The notes beneath the pieces were generated by a model. It saw only the letters and a program-made list of their open reading frames with translations. It searched no databases and was not told the DNA's origin. The position numbers and the translations under genes are program-made. From Prado023 sp963747335 (GTDB lineage: Bacteria > Actinomycetota > Actinomycetes > S36-B12 > CAIYMF01), in the NCBI GenBank assembly GCA_963747335.1, contig CAVVEV010000011.1, positions 1 through 64,000 of the forward strand: 64,000 nt of DNA. Direction: 5' to 3'. Below are positions 45,694 through 54,379 of this stretch, piece after piece (position 1 is the first letter of the stretch; the number at the start of each line of letters is the position of its first letter).

Positions 45694-46397
45694 GGTCATT
45701 CCCTTCATGGTCCTCCCAACCGTCGGCAGGGGTCCGGGTTGGGAAAGTCGTTGGCCGTGAGATCTGAGCAGGAGCGGCCCGTCCTCGCCGCCCACCATTG
45801 GGAGGTCCCCGGGACGCATCTTGGGCATCGGGTTGGGGTTCGCACCACACAGTAGGAGGTCCGTGAGGGGCTGACCCTCAGGGGTGACGTGCGGGGTGAC
45901 ATGCCCACATGGGTCCGCACCGAGTTGGTGGCTACAGCGTCGCCGGGCAGGGCCGACGTCTCGCGCAGGTGGTCCGCGGCCCGGCCACGCTCGGGATGGC
46001 CGTCCCGAGAGTGGCGCACGAGTTGACCAAGAGCCCTGCGACCAGGCCCGCAAGCAGGAGGATAGGGACGTCGGGCCGCCGACAGTCGAGGCCGCCTGAC
46101 TTGCAGCCTGTCCAGCCGGCGCCGTAATCCCGGCGCCCGTCTGCCCATCGATCGCCCGCGCGGTGACAGTCCGAACCGACAGGACGGGCCGCCCGCCGCC
46201 AAGAGGCTGGACGAGCCGCCGAGGGTTACTTCCAGGAGTCAGCGGGCTCGCGCGGTAGTCCGACTGCCCACGGACGCCAGAGGCCGCGTCACCCACGCCC
46301 GTGTCACCCCGCCGCGTCACCCTCCCAGCGGCTGCGGCGTGAGTCGGGCGACAGTTGCCGCGAAAGCACCGCTTTGGACCTATGACGAGGAGGATGC
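45694..46397. other. No gene recognised
   Basis: 704 bases between divergent genes. No protein-like frame, repeat or RNA recognised; presumably carries promoters for the alpha/beta-hydrolase and Vps62-like genes. Confidence 0.4.
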
Positions 46398-48368
46398 GTG
46401 GTGTTTGCAATCTCCGACCCGCTTGGCGGGCCCGGGAAGGTGAAGGATGCGGGTCCTCGAGGCGTCAGGCAGGGGCGGGTCGGGGGCGCTCGTCGGTTAG
46501 GTGCGCTGGTCCTACTCGTCGGGTTGGTCGCGATGCTCCTGGGGGCCGCCCTGCCTATGGGAGCTGCTGCGGCGGCCACCGACCCTCTGACTGAGCTGGC
46601 CACCAAGTACGCGCCGATCGTCGTGGCCCGCGACCAGACGGAGCCCTGCGGGGACGGCGAGCCGTACCGCCCAACGCCGGTCACCACGGTCCTGGGCAAC
46701 CCGGAAGTCGTCCTTCGCGGGCCCGACGGCGAGCAGGTGGCCGGACCCACGGCGGCCGACCTCGTGGGCAAGGGGGAGGGGTGGTACCTGGACTACCCGG
46801 GCAACCCGCTGGACCCGGGCTGCACCTACGACCAGTGGTTCCGCACTGCCTCCGAGGGGGTGCAGCCCACTCTCTACGCCCGACTGGCCACCGACCCGGA
46901 GCACCCGGGCAAGGCGGCGTTGCAGTACTGGTTCTTCTACACGTTCAACGACTGGAACGACAAGCACGAAGGTGACTGGGAGATGGTGCAGGTCGTCCTC
47001 CCGGCGGCCTCCGCCGAAGAGGCCCTCGGCGTCACCCCAGAGAGCGTCGCCTTCGCCCAGCACGAGGGGTCCCAGGTCTCACCGTGGGACGGGGGCGGGC
47101 TCATCAAGGTCGGGGATCGCCCCGTGGTCTACCCCGGTCAGGGCTCGCACGCGGCCTACTACACGCAGGCCACCTGGTTCGGCAAGAGCGCGGCTGCGGG
47201 GTTCGGGTGCGACAACACGACTGCCCCGGGGTTGGAGGTTCAGCCCCAGATCGAGGTGATCCCGCCGGGCGCGCCACCGACGACGGGGCCGTTCGCGTGG
47301 GTCTCCTACACCGGGCGCTGGGGCGAGAAGGCACCGTCGTTCAACAACGGCCCGACCGGGCCGGTGACCAAGACCCAGTGGGCGAGCCCCATCACCTGGC
47401 AGGAGGAGGAGGGACGCCCCCCGGCGGTATCGCTGCCGCCTGCCCCGGGCCCGGCGCTGCGAGGGTTCTGCGACCTGACCGCCAACGGGTCGCTGCTCTT
47501 CATTGACCTGCTCAACAAGCCCGCGGTGGTAGTGGGCGCACTGCTGGCGCTGCTGCTGGCGGCCGTCGTGGCGGTCCGCCGGACGACTTGGCGCCACGCC
47601 GGCTCCGAGCCCCCCGACCGAACCCGTCGGGCTGGCCAGATCGTGACCGCAGCCTTCGGGTGGATGCGACGCAATGTCGGGGCCGTGCTGGGCATCTGCG
47701 CGGTGTTCTTCGGGGTCCTCGTCGGATCGAGCCTGATCCGCGGGCTGCTGCTGGCCCCGCGGATCAGCACCGACATCACCGATGTCTATAGCGCGACCGG
47801 GCGCTGGCTGGCGCAATTGGGCCTGCTGGTGCTCGCGGTGGTGGTGATCCCACTCATCGGGTGGGTGGCGGCAAGCGTGATCGCTCTGGTCCGCGACGAT
47901 TCCCAGGGACGCCCGCTCAGCCCTCGAGCGGCGTTGGGGGCCGGGTGGCGCCAGCCTTCGGCGATCCTGACCGCGCTAGCGCTCCTGGTGGTGACCTCGC
48001 TGATGTCCGGCTCGCTGGTCCTGCTGCCGGTGGCCGGGTGGCTGGTGGCCCGGTGGGCGGTGGCCCCGGTGGCCGCAGTCGTCGAGGACCTGCCCGTGCG
48101 GGCGGCGTTCCGGCGCAGCGCCCAGCTCACCTCGGGGCATCGGTGGCGCGCCCTCGCAGTGCAAGTGTTGCTGCTGTCCATCGGACTGGTGGTGCCCGGG
48201 CTCGTCGGGGCGATCCTGCTGCTGGTCACGTCCTGGCCGTTCTGGGCCATCGGCCTGATCAGCGTGACATTGCTGGCGCTGCTGCTCCCCGTGGCCTTCG
48301 TCGGCACGACGCTGCACTACTACGACCTGCGCGGCAGGGCTGAGCAGCTGCGTTCGGCCGAGGTCTGA
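46398..48368 (+). CDS. Secreted/membrane protein with Vps62-like N-terminus and GPDPase-type membrane domain
   Basis: 656 residues from GTG 46398 or 46401, with GAGGAGG just upstream. A hydrophobic segment near residues 34-56 acts as signal or anchor. Residues 60-340 resemble Vps62-related domains (YAPIVVARDQTEPCGDGEPY, YWFFYTFNDWNDKHEGDWEM, QHEGSQVSPWDGGG, YPGQGSHAAYYTQATWFG) and probably lie outside. After a membrane helix (VVVGALLALLLAAVVAVRR) the C-terminal 240 residues form a multi-helix membrane domain like the membrane part of glycerophosphodiester phosphodiesterases (WLAQLGLLVLAVVVIPLIGW, AAFRRSAQLTSGHRWRALAV). Role unknown; no catalytic GDPD domain is present. Confidence 0.82.
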   Translation: MVFAISDPLGGPGKVKDAGPRGVRQGRVGGARRLGALVLLVGLVAMLLGAALPMGAAAAATDPLTELATKYAPIVVARDQTEPCGDGEPYRPTPVTTVLGNPEVVLRGPDGEQVAGPTAADLVGKGEGWYLDYPGNPLDPGCTYDQWFRTASEGVQPTLYARLATDPEHPGKAALQYWFFYTFNDWNDKHEGDWEMVQVVLPAASAEEALGVTPESVAFAQHEGSQVSPWDGGGLIKVGDRPVVYPGQGSHAAYYTQATWFGKSAAAGFGCDNTTAPGLEVQPQIEVIPPGAPPTTGPFAWVSYTGRWGEKAPSFNNGPTGPVTKTQWASPITWQEEEGRPPAVSLPPAPGPALRGFCDLTANGSLLFIDLLNKPAVVVGALLALLLAAVVAVRRTTWRHAGSEPPDRTRRAGQIVTAAFGWMRRNVGAVLGICAVFFGVLVGSSLIRGLLLAPRISTDITDVYSATGRWLAQLGLLVLAVVVIPLIGWVAASVIALVRDDSQGRPLSPRAALGAGWRQPSAILTALALLVVTSLMSGSLVLLPVAGWLVARWAVAPVAAVVEDLPVRAAFRRSAQLTSGHRWRALAVQVLLLSIGLVVPGLVGAILLLVTSWPFWAIGLISVTLLALLLPVAFVGTTLHYYDLRGRAEQLRSAEV

Positions 48369-48486
48369 GCCGCTGGCGGAACGTTCCAGGCCGCCGACCG
48401 GGGGAGTGCGCGGCTGCACCAGGCGGGATGACAGGGCGGGGTGACAAACGCCGTCGGCTCCAGCCTGTCCGCCCTAGCGTTCCCGC

Positions 48487-49047
48487 ATGTCTTCTCCCTT
48501 GGCGCTGCCCTCTGGTCGCGAGAGCCTGGTCCTGGTGCTGCGGCCGATGGCCATTGTCGCCGGGGTCCTGCTTCTCTATGCCCTGACGCCGGTGAACGCC
48601 GGACCGGCGGCGGTCGCTGCCGTGCTCAGCTCGTTGGCGAGCATCGGCCTGCTGGTGTGGATCGTCGTGCGCCAGACCCGTCGCATCGCTCGCCACGCAG
48701 AGCCGGCGGTCGCCGCAGTCGAGGCACTTGCGCTGCTGGGGACTCTGTTCGTCCTGTCGTTCTCGATGACCTATGTCGCCCTGTCCGCGAGCGACCCAAC
48801 CTCCTTCAGCCAGCCTGTCGACAAGGTCGCGGCGATCTACTTCTCGATGACGATCATGAGCACAGTCGGGTTCGGTGACATCGTCGCGGTCAGCGACGTG
48901 GCCCGGATGACAGTGGTCGTGCAGATGATCGCCAATCTCGTGCTCCTCGCGCTGGTGGTGCGAATCATCACGGAGGTGACCCGGTGGGCCCGCGCCCAAC
49001 GTACGCCAACAGCTGGCACACCAGGGGACGCCCCGGACGCCGATTGA
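48487..49047 (+). CDS. Two-helix potassium channel
   Basis: 186 residues from ATG 48487; no clear ribosome site, so it may be leaderless. Two N-terminal hydrophobic helices (PMAIVAGVLLLYALTPV and AAVLSSLASIGLLVWIVVRQ) precede a standard pore module: an outer helix (ALALLGTLFVLSFSMTYVAL), pore helix plus selectivity filter STVGFGDIVAVSD, and inner helix (MIANLVLLALVVRIITEVTR). TVGFGD is the canonical potassium filter. There is no RCK or cyclic-nucleotide domain. It probably acts in membrane potential or potassium balance. Confidence 0.88.
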   Translation: MSSPLALPSGRESLVLVLRPMAIVAGVLLLYALTPVNAGPAAVAAVLSSLASIGLLVWIVVRQTRRIARHAEPAVAAVEALALLGTLFVLSFSMTYVALSASDPTSFSQPVDKVAAIYFSMTIMSTVGFGDIVAVSDVARMTVVVQMIANLVLLALVVRIITEVTRWARAQRTPTAGTPGDAPDAD

Positions 49048-49089
49048 ACCTGACGAGACACCCACATCTACGTGCTGAGGAGCCCTTCT

Positions 49090-49623
49090 ATGTCCACCCC
49101 GTCCGAGACTGAATCGACGCTCATCCCAGGTGACGATGAAGGGGCGGTGCACCGCAGGGCCCTGGCCCGGGAGTTCTTCGCCAGTGCCCTCTATGTGGCT
49201 CTTGTGCTGCTTGCGGCGCTCGTCGCGCTGCCCCGTGACCGGCTGCCCACCGACCATGCTGTGATGGCCACCCTCTTCGGCACGGCATTGGGCCTGGTGC
49301 TGGCACACTTCGTGGCATTCCGGTTCGCTGCGCACTTCACCGCGGAGGCCGGTCGTGCCGAGACTCCGCTGATCCAAGAGGCAGTTGCGGGCTTGGCCGG
49401 GGGCTTGCTGGTGGCGATCATCGCAGGCATCCCGTACGTGGTCTTCGACGGCGACGATGCCCTGCTCGGCAGCCTCATCGCCTTGGCGACTCTGCCAGCC
49501 ATCATGGGTGGGGCGATCGCCCGGCTGCGGGGCCGGTCCCGGACCCAGAGTCTGGCAGCGGCCGGCCTCGCGCTCATCGCGGCGATGGTGGTCGTCTACG
49601 TCAAGGACTTCCTCGGCCACTAG
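49090..49623 (+). CDS. Small integral membrane protein
   Basis: 177 residues; ATG 49090 with GAGGAG seven bases upstream, 43 bases after the channel stop, so probably co-transcribed with it. Five hydrophobic segments follow a short acidic N-terminus: FFASALYVALVLLAALVALP, MATLFGTALGLVLAHFVAFR, GLAGGLLVAIIAGIPYVVF, LLGSLIALATLPAIMGGAI and AAAGLALIAAMVVVYVKDFL. No family is recognised. The neighbourhood suggests an accessory to the channel, but nothing proves it. Confidence 0.75.
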   Translation: MSTPSETESTLIPGDDEGAVHRRALAREFFASALYVALVLLAALVALPRDRLPTDHAVMATLFGTALGLVLAHFVAFRFAAHFTAEAGRAETPLIQEAVAGLAGGLLVAIIAGIPYVVFDGDDALLGSLIALATLPAIMGGAIARLRGRSRTQSLAAAGLALIAAMVVVYVKDFLGH

Positions 49624-49674
49624 CAGGCCGCGCTTCACGTCGCGGCGTACGGGTACTCCTGAGCCCTGACTCGA

Positions 49675-50489
49675 TCAATCACAGTCGGGTTCCGGTGTGG
49701 TGACCCACGGGCCGACCTCGCGCGACGAGAGGAGGCCCACCTCGGCCAGCGTCCGGATCAGGGCTGCCATCGCGGCGGCCCTCGGAAAGGGCTGGAACAC
49801 CGAACTCGACCGATGAGTTGTGCGCCCTCCAGGATCACGGTTCGGGTAAGCGATGTCCCAGTGGTCAGTGTGCAGCGACGCCAGCGATCGCGGTGGCAGC
49901 GATCGCAGCGCGATGCGCAGCCCAACCACTGTGCTCGCTGCGCGCGGGTGAGGTCCCGGACTGCCCCCGGCGCGTCGTACTCGTCGATCCGACGGTCGAA
50001 CCTGGCCCGTTCCCCCCCGATGAGGCCGGGCCGAAGGCCGCGAGGGCGCGTTGGACCCGGTCCAGCGTCCGGGGGTCGCGCAGCTGCAGGCTGAACACCT
50101 CGCCCACGAAGGCGGCCCGTCTCGTCGTGGCCGACCCCCTGGGATAGCGCCGCGGCGAGGTCCGCCGCATTCGCCTGACACCCCCGCATCGGGTGGGAAT
50201 CGGCGGCGATCACCCGCACCCCGAACCGGGCGTGCAGCACGGGCCAGACGTCGCTGAGGGCAGATCGGGTTGATACACGGGCACCTCCAAGCAGGGACAT
50301 GGTGTCGAGGGCGCGGCCGGCCGGGCCCCACACTGCAGCGTGTGGAGTCCCGCGATGCAGCCAGTCCGCGGGACGGCCCCCGCCACCTGAACGGAAGGCG
50401 TGAGCGTGGGGCACCGTGCCCTTCTCGATGGGCAACAACGACCATCGGGTCACACGGCCACCCCTCGATCTCAGGGGCGACACTCCCAC
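49675..50489 (-). pseudogene. Decayed gene of unknown function
   Basis: Protein-like pieces in all three minus-strand frames read in order: MSLLGGARVSTRSALSDVWP with LHARFGVRVIAADSHPMRGC, then AAFVGEVFSLQLRDPRTLDR and VQRALAAFGPASS, then RARFDRRIDEYDAPGAVRDL, then LRIALRSLPPRSLASLHTDH and AALIRTLAEVGLLSSREVGP to the stop at 49675. At least three shifts separate them. No family is recognised. This is a good candidate for real decay because the neighbours are clean. Confidence 0.5.
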
Positions 50490-50769
50490 GAGGTTGGGCT
50501 CACCTTCAGCCCACTGAAAGGATCTCCTCGAGGCGGGCGACGCACCGAGCCGGTACTGGTCGGGAGGGTGGTGGCTGATGGTCGCGGGACTCCGGCGACC
50601 ATCCGGCCATGGTGCGGCCTTCCGACACCCGCGACCCAGGCTCCTGGCGGTTGCCCGCGCAGTCTGAGCCGTTCACGGAAATTGTGCGTGGATTGTGCAT
50701 CCGTGGTGGGCGTTCCCCACGAAGTATGGGTGAGGACCCAACAACGGGCTTCCCGACGAAGGAGTCACC
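50490..50769. other. Upstream region of the DUF4397 gene
   Basis: No gene recognised; the likely promoter region of the DUF4397/sortase operon. Confidence 0.35.
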
Positions 50770-51579
50770 ATGCGAATCACCTCCACCCTCATCGGCACGG
50801 GAGCCCTGGTGGCCGCCAGTGTCGCTTTCGCGCTTCCTGCCGCGGCCGCGGACACGGCCAGCGTCTCCGTCCTGCATGGCGTTCCCGGAGCGACCGTGGA
50901 TGTCTGTGCCAACGGTGATGAGCTCATCGCCGACTTCGAGCCCGGCACCCTCGCCGGCCCGCTGGACCTGCCCCCGGGCACGTACACCATCAAGGTTGTT
51001 GCCGGGGAGGGTGACACCGACTGTGATGCCGACGCGCTCATCGGCCCGGCCGACGTGACCGTCGCAGGCGGGAAGAGCTACACCGTCGTGGCGCACTTGG
51101 ACGCGGACGGCGAGCTGACCGCGACTCCGTTCGAGAACGACACCGAGGCTGTCGCTGCCGGTTCGGGCACGCTGGTGGCCCGTCACGTGGCTGAGGCCCC
51201 TGAGGTGGACGTCCTGGTGAACGGCGACAGCGTGGGGACCTTCAGCAACCCGGAGCAGATCGGGCCTGCAGCCCTTCCCGCGGGTGACTATGAGGTCGAG
51301 ATCCAGGCCGGTGGCACCGCAGTGAGCACGACTCCGGCCACGGACGCTGTGCCCGTTGCCGAGGGCCAGAGCACCATCGCCTACGCCTGGGGCACCGCGG
51401 ATGATCTGCAGATCGCCGTCCAGACGGTGGCCCTGGGTCACTCCTCCCCGAGTGGCGTTCCCGGGGGCGAGTCGGGCTCGGCCGCCGGTGGGAACGGAAG
51501 CTGGCTGCTGCTGGCCGCGGGTCTCGGTATCGCTGGTGTCGCCCTGTCGGGCCGCCGGCTGGTGACCTCCGGTCAGTGA
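50770..51579 (+). CDS. DUF4397 surface protein with C-terminal membrane anchor
   Basis: 269 residues; ATG 50770 has AAGGAG upstream. Residues 1-27 form a Sec signal ending in PAAAADTA. Two DUF4397 repeats follow: SVLHGVPGATVDVCANGDEL to about residue 115, and LVARHVAEAPEVDVLVNGDS to about 220. A Gly/Ser linker precedes a hydrophobic helix (GSWLLLAAGLGIAGVALSG) and a short basic tail (RRLVTSGQ). This is the anchor pattern of a sortase substrate, but no LPXTG-like motif is evident. The class F sortase gene directly downstream suggests that the two work together at the cell surface. Confidence 0.88.
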   Translation: MRITSTLIGTGALVAASVAFALPAAAADTASVSVLHGVPGATVDVCANGDELIADFEPGTLAGPLDLPPGTYTIKVVAGEGDTDCDADALIGPADVTVAGGKSYTVVAHLDADGELTATPFENDTEAVAAGSGTLVARHVAEAPEVDVLVNGDSVGTFSNPEQIGPAALPAGDYEVEIQAGGTAVSTTPATDAVPVAEGQSTIAYAWGTADDLQIAVQTVALGHSSPSGVPGGESGSAAGGNGSWLLLAAGLGIAGVALSGRRLVTSGQ

Positions 51580-51592
51580 CCACACAATGATG

Positions 51593-51628
51593 GTCGAGGG
51601 GGTGGACTATCTCGTCCGCCCCCTCGAC
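51593..51628 (+). terminator. Hairpin between the DUF4397 and sortase genes
   Basis: GTCGAGGGGGTGGA (51593-51606) can pair with TCCGCCCCCTCGAC (51615-51628) around an 8-base loop, with one G-U pair. It may attenuate read-through into the sortase gene. Confidence 0.6.
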
Positions 51629-51657
51629 ATCCTCCGTTCCACGCCTGAGAGGTCGAG

Positions 51658-52368
51658 ATGAGCCGCCGTCGCACCAGTGCCGCCACCCTTGTGGCGTCCC
51701 TGGTGCTTGTCGTTGTCTCGCTGGCGGCGTGGGTGGGCATGCCCGGTCCGGGCGTGGGGACCGGCCTGGAGCGGGTGACTCTCTCGGGCACAGCCGCCGA
51801 CGGCGGGCTCACCCGTCCTGCGGATGCTGCACCGCAGACCCCTCAACCCTCCGCACCCACACGCTCGGGGTCGACGGTTCCCGTGGTCGACGCGACGAAG
51901 ATCGATGCCCCCAAGGAGGCTGAGCCTCCGCGCCGACTGGTGATCCCGACCGTGGACATCTCGATGCCGGTCACCGCCACCGGTGTGACCAGCGACGGCC
52001 AGATGGAACTCCCGCCGGACCCACGGGAGGTTGGTTGGTACCGGTTCGGCGCCCTGCCCGGTGATTCCCAGGGCTCCGCAGTGCTCGGTGGGCACGTGGA
52101 CTCCGTCCGGTACGGCACCGGCCCCCTCGAGCGGCTGGCCGAGGTGCGCCCCGGTGCCCGGGTCACGGTCACCTCGGCGGATGGGGAGCGCCTGCGCTAC
52201 CGGGTGACCAGCGTGGAGCGGATCGCGAAGGCGGCCCTCCCGGTCGACAGGCTGTTCGACCCGACGGTGCCCCATCGGCTGGTGGTCGTCACCTGTGGGG
52301 GGCTGTACCTGCCCGAGGCCGGAGGCTACGAGGACAACATCGTGATGATCGCCGACCCGGTGCGCTGA
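51658..52368 (+). CDS. Class F sortase
   Basis: 236 residues from ATG 51658. An N-terminal signal-anchor helix (AATLVASLVLVVVSLAAWVG) and a Pro/Thr linker lead to the sortase barrel from about residue 95 (RRLVIPTVDISMPVTATGVT, PREVGWYRFGALPGDSQGSA). Catalytic His146 is in LGGHVDS and Cys213 in VVTCGG. The last strand reads GGYEDNIVMIA, and I could not place the usual catalytic arginine with confidence. Sortases cleave a sorting signal and attach proteins to the cell wall; class F enzymes are typical of Actinomycetota. It follows the DUF4397 gene, its likely substrate or partner. Confidence 0.9.
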   Translation: MSRRRTSAATLVASLVLVVVSLAAWVGMPGPGVGTGLERVTLSGTAADGGLTRPADAAPQTPQPSAPTRSGSTVPVVDATKIDAPKEAEPPRRLVIPTVDISMPVTATGVTSDGQMELPPDPREVGWYRFGALPGDSQGSAVLGGHVDSVRYGTGPLERLAEVRPGARVTVTSADGERLRYRVTSVERIAKAALPVDRLFDPTVPHRLVVVTCGGLYLPEAGGYEDNIVMIADPVR

Positions 52369-52410
52369 GGTCCGGCCCCGAGTCCCTGTCGGTGGGCTAC
52401 CGGTCCCGCC

Positions 52411-52653
52411 TCAGGTGGATCTGGGTGACGGCAGTGGCGGGTTCTGCCCGCGGCTGGCGGAGATGCGGCGCGTCAACTCGTCACGGGTCATGTTCCCCGG
52501 GGCTCGCAGGAGGGCCGCCTCAACGGCCTCCTCCAGGGGCAGGTCGTCGAACTGGCGGAACCTCTCGGTCACACCCTGGGCGGCCTCGGTCCAGCGGGAG
52601 GTCGCAACCACGGTGGCCGCTGGATCGTCCTCACGCCGCCAACTGATACCCAT
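52411..52653 (-). CDS. Small soluble protein of unknown function
   Basis: 80 residues; ATG 52653 has GGAGG seven bases upstream (MGISWRREDDPAATVVATSR). The middle part LPLEEAVEAALLRAPGNMTR, DELTRRISASRG is helical. No domain recognised. Convergent with the sortase gene. Confidence 0.6.
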   Translation of the reverse strand: MGISWRREDDPAATVVATSRWTEAAQGVTERFRQFDDLPLEEAVEAALLRAPGNMTRDELTRRISASRGQNPPLPSPRST

Positions 52654-52773
52654 CGCACACCTCCGATCCGTGACCGTCCGTGCACGGAAGATACGCCGTG
52701 CGTGAGCGGTCGCACAAGGGACTCGCCGCAAGTCCACTCTCCCGTGCGAAACGGACGTGCCGCGACGAGCAGG

Positions 52774-53559
52774 TCAGAGAGAGTCGACGACGACGTCGAG
52801 CATGCGTGAGGCGGACGCTCGCCCGCCGGAGCGGGCTGTCCCCGGCTCGACCCGGAACCTCATGCTGCGCAGGACATCGACGAGCTCGTCGACCGTCTCC
52901 GGGGCTGTCCCTGACGCTGCCAGCGCCCGCAGGAGTCGGCCCTTCGTGGCCTTGTTGAAGTGGCTGGCGACCACACGCCCCTCACCTCTGTCATGGATGA
53001 CCCGGATCGTGGCGGTGCGCTCGGGAGGCCCCACCCAGCTCGCCGCGTAGGTCCCGGAGCGAAGGTCCACCATCAGCCCGTCCCGTGCCGGCGCGGCCAG
53101 CGCCTTGCAGAGAGGCTGGCGCCAGAACGTCGCGAGTCGGCCCGGGCCGGGCAGCGTCACGGCACCGGACAGCCGGTAGGCCGGGATCGGATCGGTCAGG
53201 CGGACAGCCCCCCAGAGCCCGGACCACACGAGGACCCAGTCGGCCAGACGGGCCTGGGCGGCCGGATCAGCACCACCCATGTCCAGGGCCGCGAAGAGGA
53301 CACCGGTGTAGACCTGCCAGGCGGGTGCCGTGGGCGCCTTCCGCACGCCCTTGTTGCGCTGCACCTCGATCGCCTGACCTGCACTCAAGCCCAGGACATC
53401 GAGGGCATCTGCCGGTCGGGATCGGCACAGGCTGGTCAGCGAGCTGAGCACCGTGCGACGTGCTGGGGTCAGGCCGGGTAGCGAGAGGGCAGCGAGGTCG
53501 AGTACCGGGCCCTCGGTGGGGGCGGTCTTGCCCTCGCTGGGCGGGAGGAGGACGAGCAC
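52774..53559 (-). CDS. yaaA: Peroxide stress protein YaaA (UPF0246)
   Basis: 261 residues, close to the usual family length. The N-terminus MLVLLPPSEGKTAP is diagnostic. Other family markers are RNKGVRKAPTAPAWQVYTGV, WVLVWSGLWGAVRLTDPIPA, YRLSGAVTLPG and, at the end, VASHFNKATKGRLLRAL. YaaA is a cytoplasmic DNA-binding protein that limits free iron and oxidative damage after peroxide stress in E. coli. Its stop is 12 bases upstream (in window coordinates 53560-53571 separate it) from the epimerase gene region on the same strand, so the two may be co-transcribed. Confidence 0.92.
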   Translation of the reverse strand: MLVLLPPSEGKTAPTEGPVLDLAALSLPGLTPARRTVLSSLTSLCRSRPADALDVLGLSAGQAIEVQRNKGVRKAPTAPAWQVYTGVLFAALDMGGADPAAQARLADWVLVWSGLWGAVRLTDPIPAYRLSGAVTLPGPGRLATFWRQPLCKALAAPARDGLMVDLRSGTYAASWVGPPERTATIRVIHDRGEGRVVASHFNKATKGRLLRALAASGTAPETVDELVDVLRSMRFRVEPGTARSGGRASASRMLDVVVDSL

Positions 53560-53571
53560 GGGCCCATCCTG

Positions 53572-54312
53572 TCAGGCCAGCCGCGTGTCCAATCCCGCGA
53601 TCCGCGGCGAGTCGATCAAGCGCTGGTCGTGGTCTGGCTCGTCGCTCTCCACGATGTCCCAGGGCCGCCCGAGCGTCTCGGCGAGGCCGCGCAGGATCCG
53701 CGCGTGGGTCCACGCGGTCCGGGCATTCGAGTCGAGGTGGTGCAGGCCGGGTTGTGGGTCGGCGACCAGCGCCAGGAGCGCCGAGACGGTGTCATCGAGG
53801 AAGCCACACGCAGGGATCCAGCGGCGGCTCGCCTGCACGGCTCCCTCGGTGGCCTGCTGGGCGTCGGTGTGCGCGATCATGTTGTTGCCGTGCCCGTCCG
53901 GATCGATCTGGTACCCGAGCCGGGCGACCATCGCGTCCGGGTTCGCCGCCCAGATGGAGTTCTCGCAGCGGACCTTGTAGCTGCCGTACTCGTCGGTCGC
54001 GGTGCGCGGTGACGCGATCGTGTAGGGACCGTTGGGGCGTGGGGCGAAGACCATGGTCGTCGAGGTGAAGACCATCGGGATTCCCCATCTATGGGCGTGG
54101 CTGGCGAGCCGCCCTGCCCAGGACTCCGCGCCGAATGCCATGTGCACGATTGCGTCGGGGCGCTGGTCGTCAAGGAAGCGTTCGCAGGCCAGCGGATCGT
54201 TGGGGGAGACCTGGTCGCGCAGCCACGGCGTGACCTCGTGCCCCGCCGCGCGGGCAGCGTGGGCGAACCGCGGCGCGACCGTTCCGGACATTCCGGTGAC
54301 CAGGATCCTCAC
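53572..54312 (-). CDS. NAD-dependent epimerase/RmlD-like protein
   Basis: 246 residues from GTG 54312 (VRILVTGMSGTVAPRFA). The N-terminal Rossmann motif is GMSGTVAP rather than the usual GxxGxxG. Later elements fit a sugar-nucleotide epimerase/reductase fold: DAIVHMAF, VFTSTTMVFAPRPNGPY, DEYGSYKVRCE (in place of the canonical YxxxK, with Y-K four apart) and LHHLDSNARTAWTHARIL. RmlD-like members reduce or epimerise dTDP-sugars; the substrate here is unknown. Convergent with the SH3/M15-like gene's stop and probably transcribed from its own promoter. Confidence 0.8.
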   Translation of the reverse strand: MRILVTGMSGTVAPRFAHAARAAGHEVTPWLRDQVSPNDPLACERFLDDQRPDAIVHMAFGAESWAGRLASHAHRWGIPMVFTSTTMVFAPRPNGPYTIASPRTATDEYGSYKVRCENSIWAANPDAMVARLGYQIDPDGHGNNMIAHTDAQQATEGAVQASRRWIPACGFLDDTVSALLALVADPQPGLHHLDSNARTAWTHARILRGLAETLGRPWDIVESDEPDHDQRLIDSPRIAGLDTRLA

Positions 54313-54379
54313 GCCGGGGAACGTAGCACCGGCCGCATGGCCAACGCCGGTCGCCGGCTGGCCGGCGTGCGGACCTGAG

